Assembly (NCBI GenBank): GCA_016718205.1
Contig: JADKEB010000012.1
Coordinates: 1 to 64,000, forward strand
Source: Saprospiraceae bacterium
GTDB taxonomy: Bacteria > Bacteroidota > Bacteroidia > Chitinophagales > Saprospiraceae
Reading direction: 5' to 3'
Length of the DNA: 64,000 nucleotides
Position 1 is the first letter of the stretch; each line of letters starts with the position of its first letter. The notes beneath the pieces are model-generated. The model was not told the DNA's origin. It did not search any database and saw only the letters and a program-made list of their open reading frames with translations. The translations under genes and the position numbers were made by a program. Shown here piece after piece: positions 31,149 through 39,507 of the stretch.

Positions 31149-32039
31149 TTAAAAACCATTATCTTTAAGTATCTTATCGACCTGATCTTCTGTTAGTTTT
31201 GTGATTTTAGCTATAAAGGGTATTTCTAATCCTTCTTTTTTCATTTCAATAACTATGTTGAGTGTATTCGCCTTTATGCCTTCTTCACGACCTTCTTCAC
31301 GTCCTTCAAACTTGGCAGTTTCCAGCATACTCCTACTGATCACACGATCCTTGATGTAAGCTTCATATTCGTATTTTGTGGTGGTATCCATTTGGTCAAT
31401 TTTTAATAAGTAAGCAACTTTACTTAATCCTCTTGCTTTTGAATTTTCGGGGACAGCATTGTGTTTAAAGTAATAAATCCAATCATCTAAGGAATCCCGA
31501 GACAAATCATTAAAACGATTGACTTTGATGATGTAATATTCCGGATATATTGCTGATATATGATCGATATTGAAGGCCTTTTTTTGTCCTGCATTGATCT
31601 GTAATATATCCCTGGTGTGGATGCCTTTAAATTCTGTAGTACCTTTATAAATGTAGTCATCTCCTTGGCCTAAGTCAAAATACACAATATTGATGGAATA
31701 AATCTTGCGTACCTTGTCGTACGGATCACCTTTTTCTAAGTAATCGACGATCAACTTACTGCTACCATACAACATTCGATGCATGTAGTCAAGTTCGCTA
31801 TTGTATTGGAGTTCTATTAGTATCAATTCTTTTTCAGACGATTCGCAAAGGATATCTACTTTATTGATTTTGCTGGACTCTTCTGCAGCATTGGCCTCTG
31901 ACTCAGGAATGTTGATGATTTTCATCTCGCGATGGAGCAATTCTGACAAAAACCCTTCTAAGACATCATAGTTTGCCTTTTGGCGCAATAATCTCTTGAT
32001 GGCCCAGTCAAAACTTATCAATGGTCTCGAATCACTCAT
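31149..32039 (-). CDS. Rpn family PD-(D/E)XK nuclease (recombination-promoting nuclease / transposase-like)
   Basis: A 296-residue protein. It begins with the family start (ISFDWAIKRLLRQKANYDVLEGFLSELL, in part) and carries the catalytic residues D62 and E76-x-Q78 in DILCESSEKELILIELQ. The C-terminal part has the repeat GREEGREEG, typical of these proteins. Rpn proteins are DNA nucleases first known for RecA-independent recombination, and some act in phage defence. The gene is complete and stands alone. The 47-base copy downstream suggests past recombination at its 3' end. Confidence 0.88.
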   Translation of the reverse strand: MSDSRPLISFDWAIKRLLRQKANYDVLEGFLSELLHREMKIINIPESEANAAEESSKINKVDILCESSEKELILIELQYNSELDYMHRMLYGSSKLIVDYLEKGDPYDKVRKIYSINIVYFDLGQGDDYIYKGTTEFKGIHTRDILQINAGQKKAFNIDHISAIYPEYYIIKVNRFNDLSRDSLDDWIYYFKHNAVPENSKARGLSKVAYLLKIDQMDTTTKYEYEAYIKDRVISRSMLETAKFEGREEGREEGIKANTLNIVIEMKKEGLEIPFIAKITKLTEDQVDKILKDNGF

Positions 32040-32550
32040 AACACTTCAGAATCTATCTTAGAACTACAAAATTAAGTAAATAATTCCATAAGTATCAAAA
32101 AGAATGTTTACTGACATCAAATAATAATAGACCTTCGAACAATACTTTTCCAAGACACATTTATAAGTATTGATTATTGTCCAAGAATTATATCCATTAA
32201 GCCCAATAAGATAATATTCCACCACATGGTAATGAATCCTAATGTCCTATTATTTTTTTATCTCCATCTTTTTAATACTTTTAAGGAGCAACATCACCCT
32301 GAATTGCTGATATCAACTTAACCCCATAAATAACTGGACACAAATTTAAATAAATAATTAACAAATTTGCAGTTATGGGAACACAGTCGAGACAATAAGA
32401 AGCTTATAGACGAGAATAAGCAGCTCAAGGAGATGAATGATGAATGCTGAGAAGGAGTTGAAAATAATTCACTGAAAATATGTCAAATTTTTATAAAACT
32501 AATAACGAAAATTGTGAAAATAATATTAATTTTACTAATTATTAAATATC
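32040..32550. other. Intergenic region with a possible insertion-sequence remnant
   Basis: About 510 bases between divergent genes. Near 32,320-32,460 it contains CCATAAATAACTGGACACAA followed by a short coiled-coil-like reading (KKLIDENKQLKEMNDE). This combination resembles the left end and OrfA tail of IS3-type elements, but it is too short to be sure. It should also hold the promoters of both flanking genes. Confidence 0.3.
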
Positions 32551-34635
32551 ATGATGACACCAAAAATTAAAATATATTTATGGATATTAAGATTGGTGGT
32601 ATTTTTGCTTTTCACTTCTTCTGCTACAAATTTATTTTCCCAACCTAAAAAGAACTACAATGATGATGGTCCTTACATAGATATTGCCGGGGATTTTATA
32701 AATATCAAGTGGGTTGAGAAAGGCTTGCCTCGTGATACGACTGTTCATAAAATAAACGCATTCCAGTTTAAAGTTGAAAATTTACCTGAAGTAGATTTGA
32801 CAAGTCTTGATATCATTGATGATGACATGTGGGAGTATGACAATATCAATAAATTTATAGTTATCAGTGATTTACACGGGCAATTTGATACAGCGATGTC
32901 ATTACTTAAGGTTCATAAAATTGTTGATTCTGTTGGCAACTGGATTTTCGAGGATCATCATCTTATTGTGGCAGGAGATCATTTCAGTCGCGGAGATAAA
33001 GTGATGGAGATTTTATGGTTTCTATTTAAGCTGGAAAAACAGGCCTTGGCTGCAGGAGGAAAAGTACATGTCATGTTGGGCAATCATGACTGGATGACTT
33101 TAAATAATGATCTGAGGTACCTTAATGTTAAGTATGTTCACACTTCAGGCGTATTTCAGACACCTTATCATAAATTTTTTACCGGCAAAAGTGTTCTTGG
33201 ATGCTGGTTAAGAAAAAAGAATGTGATCATAACTATCAATGATCAGTTAATTGTTCATGCAGGATTATCTCAAAAAGTGGTAGACGCAAATCTTTCTGTA
33301 CAGAAAATCAACAGTCTGTTCAGAGATTCCATCATGAAAAATGATGTGATACCTTTGGTGGAAAACGAAAGGATCGAATTGTTAGTAGGTGATGATGGCC
33401 CACTCTGGTATCGGGCATATGCAGATACTTTGGCGTATCACGAAGACTCCATTCAGAAAATTCTCCATTTTTATAATGTAAATTCCGTGATTGTGGGACA
33501 TACCATAATGCCTGAGATTACATCTAGATTTGGTGGAAAAATATTTTTGATAGATTGTGGTTTGATTACAGGCAAATCAGGTGAAGTACTGATATGGAAT
33601 GATGAACGTTTTTATAGAGGCAAAGCAAACGGTAAAAAGTCTGCTTTGAATAAGCCTTCTAAAAAAGGAAAAAGAAGCTTATTTGATTTTATGTATACCA
33701 TGACCGATGATAATAAAAATCCAAAGCTAAAAATAACCACCAATCTTAAAAACCTGATAAAGAATAAGCTGAAAGAGGTTGAACAGGAATCAACATTCGA
33801 GCTTATCAACTCCAAAGACTCCTCATTGTTTTCTTTTATATCTACAGTAAGGGCCCGAGGCAATATGCGCAAACAAGTTTGTTATTTTCCTCCTGTAAAA
33901 TTTAATTTTGCAAAAAAAGATCTTTCAAAATACTCTTTAAAATCAGCAGATAAATTGAAAATGGTTTTCCCTTGCAGAGGCGGAGAAACGGCTCAGGAAA
34001 AATTACTCCTGGAATACTTTCTTTACACAATATATCAAATTATTGACTCCAATTCAGTACGTGCAAAGTTAGTAGATGTTCAGATCATAAATGATAAAAA
34101 AGTAGTTGACGAACAGTTTACAGCGATAGTAGTGGAAGATGAAGATGCTTATGCTCTAAGGACAAATGCAAGAGTTGTAGAAAGCAAGGCAATTTTAAAT
34201 TCCACCGCATTGGAGAGAGAACCTTTTGCGTTGATGTTTTTTTTCCAGTATATGATATCCAACACAGATTGGTCTGTCGGAAATAGGCATAATGTCCTGA
34301 TTGCAAAGTTACCTCAATACCAAAGAGTGGTAGCATTACCCTATGATTTTGATTATTCAGGTTTTGTTGGCCAAAGTTATGCAGTTCCAGATGCAAGCCT
34401 GCCTATTAAAAGCGTTCATGAGAAACATTTTATGCCTTATGTCATCTCTCAGGAGGAATTTGATTTCGCTGTCAAATATTACCAAAGCTTAAAGCAGGCT
34501 ATTTTAGAAAAGTGTGATAATGCTTCATACTTAAAACCATCTACCATTGAAGCCAATAAACGGCATATTCTTGAGTTTTATGAAGAATTGGACAGGCCTG
34601 ACAGACTGATAAAAAATATAAAAACCAAAGAATAG
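32551..34635 (+). CDS. Secreted metallophosphatase fused to a HipA/CotH-like atypical kinase domain
   Basis: A 694-residue protein with a signal peptide (residues 1-31). Residues 100-360 form a calcineurin-like phosphatase of the Shewanella-like type, with metal motifs DLHGQFD (107-113), GDHFSRGD (142-149) and GNHD (177-180), and a later VGHT. Residues from about 395 to 690 are a second domain with RARGNMRK and FPPVKFNF near 433-450. It also has NTDWSVGNRHN near 571 and PYDFDYSG near 597. The last two look like a catalytic Asp/Asn loop and a metal-binding Asp, as in HipA and CotH kinases. That domain occurs alone in many Bacteroidota, and its activity there is untested. Joining it to a phosphatase is unusual. 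The gene converges on the Pycsar-type effector with an 8-base gap. Confidence 0.8.
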   Translation: MMTPKIKIYLWILRLVVFLLFTSSATNLFSQPKKNYNDDGPYIDIAGDFINIKWVEKGLPRDTTVHKINAFQFKVENLPEVDLTSLDIIDDDMWEYDNINKFIVISDLHGQFDTAMSLLKVHKIVDSVGNWIFEDHHLIVAGDHFSRGDKVMEILWFLFKLEKQALAAGGKVHVMLGNHDWMTLNNDLRYLNVKYVHTSGVFQTPYHKFFTGKSVLGCWLRKKNVIITINDQLIVHAGLSQKVVDANLSVQKINSLFRDSIMKNDVIPLVENERIELLVGDDGPLWYRAYADTLAYHEDSIQKILHFYNVNSVIVGHTIMPEITSRFGGKIFLIDCGLITGKSGEVLIWNDERFYRGKANGKKSALNKPSKKGKRSLFDFMYTMTDDNKNPKLKITTNLKNLIKNKLKEVEQESTFELINSKDSSLFSFISTVRARGNMRKQVCYFPPVKFNFAKKDLSKYSLKSADKLKMVFPCRGGETAQEKLLLEYFLYTIYQIIDSNSVRAKLVDVQIINDKKVVDEQFTAIVVEDEDAYALRTNARVVESKAILNSTALEREPFALMFFFQYMISNTDWSVGNRHNVLIAKLPQYQRVVALPYDFDYSGFVGQSYAVPDASLPIKSVHEKHFMPYVISQEEFDFAVKYYQSLKQAILEKCDNASYLKPSTIEANKRHILEFYEELDRPDRLIKNIKTKE

Positions 34636-34643
34636 TGTTCAAA

Positions 34644-35234
34644 TTAGAGTAAAAAAATGAGAGCAAATACTAAAAAGCTTACAATAATGCCGATATTAAA
34701 TATTTTATAAGCCATGTGCACCAATTTATACTTTGTGGATAGATTGATCCCAAAATAGTACAAATCACTTACAATTACCTGATTGATTATTTCTTTGTCT
34801 GAAATAGTTTCATGAAAAAGAGATCTGTATTGTTCAAGAGAAAGATCAGCATAATTAGTAAAAAAAAACGGACTCCTTTTACCTTTTCTTTCTTGAGTTT
34901 CCTCAAAATGTTTAATATCACTAAAAGGTACAAGCACCTTGGCCGAAAATATAATGGTTAACAAACAAGCGAGAGCAAGTAATGCTACAGGTATGTACAA
35001 AGCCTTTTCAACAATAATTTGAAAATTGGAAAGAATAATAGGGAGTAAGATCGTGAGCATCAGCGAATTGATACTGATAAGAATGTGCGCTTTGTTATCT
35101 GCAATGGTTGTCAGGTCTATATAGTTTCTTTGGGTAGTTCTGATCAGGCTGAGGATATTTCCTTTTATGTTAGAAGAATATGTATCATCTACATTTTTGA
35201 TATCTTTCTCTTCAAAATCTTCATTTGATTCCAT
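34644..35234 (-). CDS. Pycsar-type transmembrane effector (DUF5706, PycTM-like)
   Basis: A 196-residue membrane protein. It has the diagnostic segment IRTTQRNYIDLTTIADNKA (31-49). Hydrophobic helices follow at about 50-69, 78-99 and 177-196, with the conserved SPFFFTNYADLSLEQY and SDLYYFGINLSTKYK between them. In Pycsar defence, this type of protein is opened by cyclic UMP or cyclic CMP and damages the membrane. No uridylate or cytidylate cyclase lies nearby, so this is an orphan or a housekeeping relative. DUF5706 genes without a cyclase are common in Bacteroidota. Its neighbour across the convergent gap is the phosphatase/kinase fusion. Confidence 0.85.
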   Translation of the reverse strand: MESNEDFEEKDIKNVDDTYSSNIKGNILSLIRTTQRNYIDLTTIADNKAHILISINSLMLTILLPIILSNFQIIVEKALYIPVALLALACLLTIIFSAKVLVPFSDIKHFEETQERKGKRSPFFFTNYADLSLEQYRSLFHETISDKEIINQVIVSDLYYFGINLSTKYKLVHMAYKIFNIGIIVSFLVFALIFLL

Positions 35235-35447
35235 ATTTATGATTTTAGTGTTATCAATTGGTAAATGTAGTAAAAATCTATATAAATCAATTGAAGAACG
35301 TCTTAAAATGTACTATAAAATAGACTTTACACACTTACTCATGCTATAGAATGGCAAAGAACGGGAAGGGAAAGCAATATTTTAAAATTTTCAGGATAAC
35401 TTGAGTTTTATTTTATAGGTTTATTATTAAAAAATTGATTTTTAAAA

Positions 35448-35455
35448 TACCTTTG
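35448..35455 (+). promoter_or_regulatory. Candidate -7 box for carB
   Basis: TACCTTTG matches TAnnTTTG and lies 27 bases before the chosen start at 35,482. This placement makes the upstream in-frame start at 35,455 impossible for this transcript. Confidence 0.5.
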
Positions 35456-35481
35456 TGCCCCGATCGTACAATAAATCGGAA

Positions 35482-38298
35482 ATGCCTAAAGACACCTCCA
35501 TCAAATCCGTCCTGATCATAGGAAGCGGACCCATTATAATCGGACAAGCATGTGAATTTGACTACTCCGGAACTCAAGCCTCCAGGTCTCTCAGAGAGGA
35601 AGGAATAGAAGTCACTCTTATCAACTCCAATCCTGCTACTATTATGACGGATAATGTCACAGCTGACAATGTGTACATGTGGCCTCTGACTGTCGAAAGT
35701 ATCATCAAAATCCTGGAAATACACAAAATCGATGCCGTGCTTCCAACTATGGGTGGCCAAACTGCACTCAATCTGGCCATCGAAGCTGAGAAAATGGGAG
35801 TTTGGGAACGATTTGGAGTGAAAATGATAGGTGTAGATGTTGTGGCTATCGAACTGGCGGAAAATCGTGAAGCCTTCAAACAACATGTAATAAGCATAGG
35901 CATGAAAGTGGCAGATTCTGCCATAGCTAACTCATTTTTGGAGGGGAAAGAAGCAGCACAACAGATTGGATTTCCGTTAGTCATACGTCCGTCATACACT
36001 CTCGGAGGTACTGGAGGAGGATTTGTGATGAAAGAAGATGAATTTGATGAAGCCTTAAGACGAGGTCTGGAGGCATCGCCAACGCATGAGGTACTGGTAG
36101 AAAAAGCCGTCCTTGGCTGGAAAGAATATGAATTGGAACTACTGAGAGATAATAATGATAATGTAGTCATCATATGTACGGTGGAAAACCTTGACCCCAT
36201 GGGAATCCATACGGGAGATAGCATCACGGTAGCACCAGCTATGACACTTTCTGATACAGCATTCCAACAAATGAGAGACGATGCCATCCTGATGATGAGA
36301 TCTATGGGCAATTTTGCCGGTGGCTGCAATGTACAGTTTGCCCTTAATCCTGAAACTGAAGAATTAATCGCGGTAGAAATCAATCCCCGGGTATCGAGAT
36401 CTTCTGCTTTGGCTAGTAAAGCTACGGGATATCCCATCGCAAAAATAGCGGCAAAGCTAGCTATAGGATATACATTGGATGAACTGAAAAATCAAATAAC
36501 AAAAACTACATCCGCTTATTTTGAACCTGCTCTTGACTACGTCATTGTAAAAATGCCCCGTTGGAATTTTGAAAAATTTTACGGCGCAGATACTACACTC
36601 GGTCTGCAAATGAAATCTGTAGGTGAGGTCATGGCAATAGGCAGAAACTTCCTGGAAGCCATGCAAAAAGCCTGTCAAAGTCAGGAAAACAATCGGGCTG
36701 GATTGGGAGCCGATATGAAAGAATGGATCCAAACTGAAGATATTCTGGCAAGACTTGAAAAAGTAAGTGATGACCGCATATTCAGGGTAAAAGACGCACT
36801 CAGACTCGGAGTTCCTGAAAAAACAGTACATAAACTCACCAAAATTGACCCTTGGTACATCAAACAAATCAAAAGACTTGTGAAGTACGAAGAAAAGTTG
36901 ATGAAGTATAATGTGGCTGAAGATTTACCTGCTGATTTCCTTATGGAATTAAAAAAAGTAGGATATTCTGACGCTCAGATTGCTTGGGTTCTCAGAATCA
37001 AAGAGGATGAAGTCACCAAACATCGCAAAAAATTAGGCATCAGACGGGTGTACAAAATGGTAGATACCTGTGCCGCCGAATTTGAAGCTAAAACCCCATA
37101 TTTCTACTCTACTTTTGACACCGAAAACGAAAGTATACCTTCAGACAAGAAAAAAATTGTTGTCCTCGGTTCCGGGCCCAACCGAATAGGTCAAGGAATT
37201 GAATTTGATTACTGCTGTGTACACGGGCTACTCGCTATCAAAGAAGCTGGTTATGAAGCTATCATGGTCAATTGTAACCCTGAGACGGTATCCACAGACT
37301 TTGACATTGCGGACAAACTGTATTTTGAACCGGTTTTTTGGGAGCATCTTGAAGAAATCCTGGAACTGGAGCAGCCTGAAGGTGTGATTGTACAGCTGGG
37401 CGGTCAAACAGCACTCAAATTGGCTGAAAAATTGCATCAGAAAGGATACAATATCATAGGTACAGACTACAACAACATGGATATAGCCGAAGATCGTGGT
37501 CGATTTTCTGATATGCTCAAAGAGTTGGAAATTCCTTATCCTGAATATGGTGTAGCTCACGACGTGGACGAAGCTATCGAAGTAGCGAAGCGAGTATCTT
37601 ATCCCGTATTAGTGAGACCTTCATACGTACTCGGTGGTCAAAGAATGCGTATTGTTATAAATGACCAAGAGCTTGAAACTCATGTCTTAAGTATCTTCAA
37701 GCACATGCCTGACAATAAGGTATTGATCGACCAATTTCTCGAACGGGCAAAAGAAGCTGAAATTGATGCCATATGTGATGGAGAAGATGTACATATCATG
37801 GGTATCATGGAACATATCGAACCAGCAGGTATTCACTCCGGTGACAGCTCAGCAGTGTTGCCAACCTATTCATTAAGCCCTGATGTGGTATTTCAAATGG
37901 TAGAATACGCCAAAAGACTGGCCTTTGCATTAAATATCAAAGGGCTTATCAATATTCAGTTTGCTATCAGAAAAGAAAAGGTTTATGTGATAGAGGCAAA
38001 CCCTAGAGCGTCCAGAACAACACCATTTATCGCTAAAGCATATCAGGTACCCTTCTTGAAAATGGCAACTCATGTCATGTTGGGGACCAAGAAAATAAGT
38101 GATTTTGTCATCGATAAACAGCTTACAGGTTATGCCATCAAAGTGCCAGTATTCTCTTTCAATAAATTTCCAGGGGTAGATAAAAACCTGGGACCAGAGA
38201 TGAAATCTACCGGCGAAATGATTTACTACATCAAGGATATTTATGACCCGTTCTTCAGAGAGTTGGACAGAAACAGATCTATGTTTTTGAGCAGGTAG
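35482..38298 (+). CDS. carB: Carbamoyl-phosphate synthase large subunit, lacking the C-terminal regulatory domain
   Basis: A 938-residue protein made from ammonia, bicarbonate and two ATP-grasp halves, supplying carbamoyl phosphate for pyrimidines and arginine. The start at 35,482 (MPKDTSIKSVLIIGSGPIII) matches family starts, and a frame start nine codons earlier does not. Both ATP-grasp halves are complete (GGTGGG near residue 175; a second domain from about residue 555 with GSGPNRIGQGIEFDY). The reading ends with KNLGPEMKSTGEMIYYIKDI and a short tail, so the MGS-like domain of about 130 residues that binds UMP, IMP or ornithine in E. coli CarB is absent. Shortened CarB forms are known in this phylum. 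No carA is in the window. Confidence 0.93.
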   Translation: MPKDTSIKSVLIIGSGPIIIGQACEFDYSGTQASRSLREEGIEVTLINSNPATIMTDNVTADNVYMWPLTVESIIKILEIHKIDAVLPTMGGQTALNLAIEAEKMGVWERFGVKMIGVDVVAIELAENREAFKQHVISIGMKVADSAIANSFLEGKEAAQQIGFPLVIRPSYTLGGTGGGFVMKEDEFDEALRRGLEASPTHEVLVEKAVLGWKEYELELLRDNNDNVVIICTVENLDPMGIHTGDSITVAPAMTLSDTAFQQMRDDAILMMRSMGNFAGGCNVQFALNPETEELIAVEINPRVSRSSALASKATGYPIAKIAAKLAIGYTLDELKNQITKTTSAYFEPALDYVIVKMPRWNFEKFYGADTTLGLQMKSVGEVMAIGRNFLEAMQKACQSQENNRAGLGADMKEWIQTEDILARLEKVSDDRIFRVKDALRLGVPEKTVHKLTKIDPWYIKQIKRLVKYEEKLMKYNVAEDLPADFLMELKKVGYSDAQIAWVLRIKEDEVTKHRKKLGIRRVYKMVDTCAAEFEAKTPYFYSTFDTENESIPSDKKKIVVLGSGPNRIGQGIEFDYCCVHGLLAIKEAGYEAIMVNCNPETVSTDFDIADKLYFEPVFWEHLEEILELEQPEGVIVQLGGQTALKLAEKLHQKGYNIIGTDYNNMDIAEDRGRFSDMLKELEIPYPEYGVAHDVDEAIEVAKRVSYPVLVRPSYVLGGQRMRIVINDQELETHVLSIFKHMPDNKVLIDQFLERAKEAEIDAICDGEDVHIMGIMEHIEPAGIHSGDSSAVLPTYSLSPDVVFQMVEYAKRLAFALNIKGLINIQFAIRKEKVYVIEANPRASRTTPFIAKAYQVPFLKMATHVMLGTKKISDFVIDKQLTGYAIKVPVFSFNKFPGVDKNLGPEMKSTGEMIYYIKDIYDPFFRELDRNRSMFLSR

Positions 38299-38401
38299 AG
38301 GAGTGGCAATTCTTGTCATTTTTGGAAGGTTCAATATTTGATTTACAATTCTGATATTAATGCGTCATTTTGATCATCAATATCCTATGGATTCAACCTT
38401 A

Positions 38402-38560
38402 GGCTGTGTTAATAAATAAATGGTGCAGAATTGGCGAAGTTAATTTGTTCTTTTTCAAGGCGTAAATGAGGCGAATAGCCTTAGCTATTTAACGATTTTA
38501 CAACGCAGAAAAAGAGCAAAAGAACGAGACAAAATGTATCAGTTATTTTTTAACAGAGCC
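38402..38560. mobile_element. 159-bp miniature inverted-repeat element, copy 1
   Basis: Terminal repeats GGCTGTGTTAATAAATAA (left) and, reading inward from the right, GGCTCTGTTAAAAAATAA. The flanks carry the 3-bp duplication TTA. Copy 2 at 52,205-52,363 has the opposite orientation and exactly the same length. The element occupies most of the intergenic region after carB. The rest (38,561-38,810) shows no gene. Confidence 0.9.
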
Positions 38561-38810
38561 TTAACCCCAAAATAGCTGTCAACACATAAGAGTGGAATTT
38601 TGGGTAACTTAGTATGTGTCATATCAGGCAGTACGGTATCAAGCTATCTTTGCCCTTCATTTAGCTGAATACCATTTAAAAGATTAAAATCTGTAGTACA
38701 CAAGCCGAAACACAAAAGATAAAAAACCCCTATAATCAGGGCTACTCCGTTTGGTTCACAAGCAATGTGAGTTATTCTTTATCGTTAAATTGGGGTATTA
38801 TATTTGTCAA

Positions 38811-39230
38811 TTAATTGATTAATAAAAATCTTACTTTATGACTCTCATCCGGTATCACGCACTCATTATATTTTCCAAACCAGCGGTATCGGTATTTAGC
38901 TATAATACTATATCCAAAATCCATGATACTTTCCGGAAATAGTTTCAAAACCTTTGCCAAAAAGTGGTATTTGCCTCCTAATAGTATCAGAATTTGTATG
39001 ACTGCGGTGCTTTTTAGAAATATTTGTCCTTTGTATAGTAATATTACACTATCCAGACTGGTTTCGAACAGTTGTCTTTCTGTACCAAATTGTATGGTAG
39101 CAAATCTGAAAATTTCCTTTTTATCCCATTTGAGTAGCTTTTGGATAGACGCGTCACAGAGATGACATACTCCATCAAAAAAAATGATGGGATGTACATA
39201 TGACAGCACGGTGATGTCCTCCTTTTTCAT
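38811..39230 (-). CDS. DCC-family thiol-disulfide oxidoreductase-like protein (DUF393)
   Basis: A 139-residue protein with the family motif as FFDGVCHLCD (17-26), giving a CxxC pair C22/C25, then a thioredoxin-like fold and a conserved arginine-rich end (AKYRYRWFGK). The family is named after its DCC motif. Substrates are unknown. Upstream is the palindrome-mosaic repeat and then radA in the same direction. Confidence 0.9.
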   Translation of the reverse strand: MKKEDITVLSYVHPIIFFDGVCHLCDASIQKLLKWDKKEIFRFATIQFGTERQLFETSLDSVILLYKGQIFLKSTAVIQILILLGGKYHFLAKVLKLFPESIMDFGYSIIAKYRYRWFGKYNECVIPDESHKVRFLLIN

Positions 39231-39245
39231 ATCGTATCATGGTTT

Positions 39246-39507
39246 AGGATATGTTTAAACTTTTATCATTTGGCTACAAGCGGCAAATTTAATTTTGGTC
39301 AGCGTTATATTTTTCGCCGTACCGCGTCAAGCTACGCTTGAACTTCCGACTATATTCAGTATTCGCTGCGAGCAGCTGCTCGCAGTTCCTTCTTTATTGA
39401 GTAAAGTATTTTACTCAATTCTCGTCACAGACGAGACCATTCAGTCATCTTGTCCAAAATTAAATTTTCTCATTTTCGCTCAAGCATAAAAATTTAACAT
39501 ACCCTTA
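39246..39507 (-). repeat. Dispersed palindrome-mosaic repeat, copy 2
   Basis: The element is bounded by imperfect inverted ends (left AGGATATGTTTAAACTTTTA; right, reading inward, AGGGTATGTTAAATTTTTAT) and stops at the radA stop codon. Inside are four separate hairpins: 39,327-39,341 (TCAAGC arms), a perfect 18-bp palindrome at 39,367-39,384, 39,396-39,419 (10-bp arms) and 39,421-39,435. It matches copy 1 (400-620) and, over its outer parts, copy 3 (52,102-52,473). Confidence 0.85.

Noticed and set aside
34644..35234. Complete Pycsar system
   Set aside because: No cyclase gene is found within the window, so only the effector-like half can be claimed.
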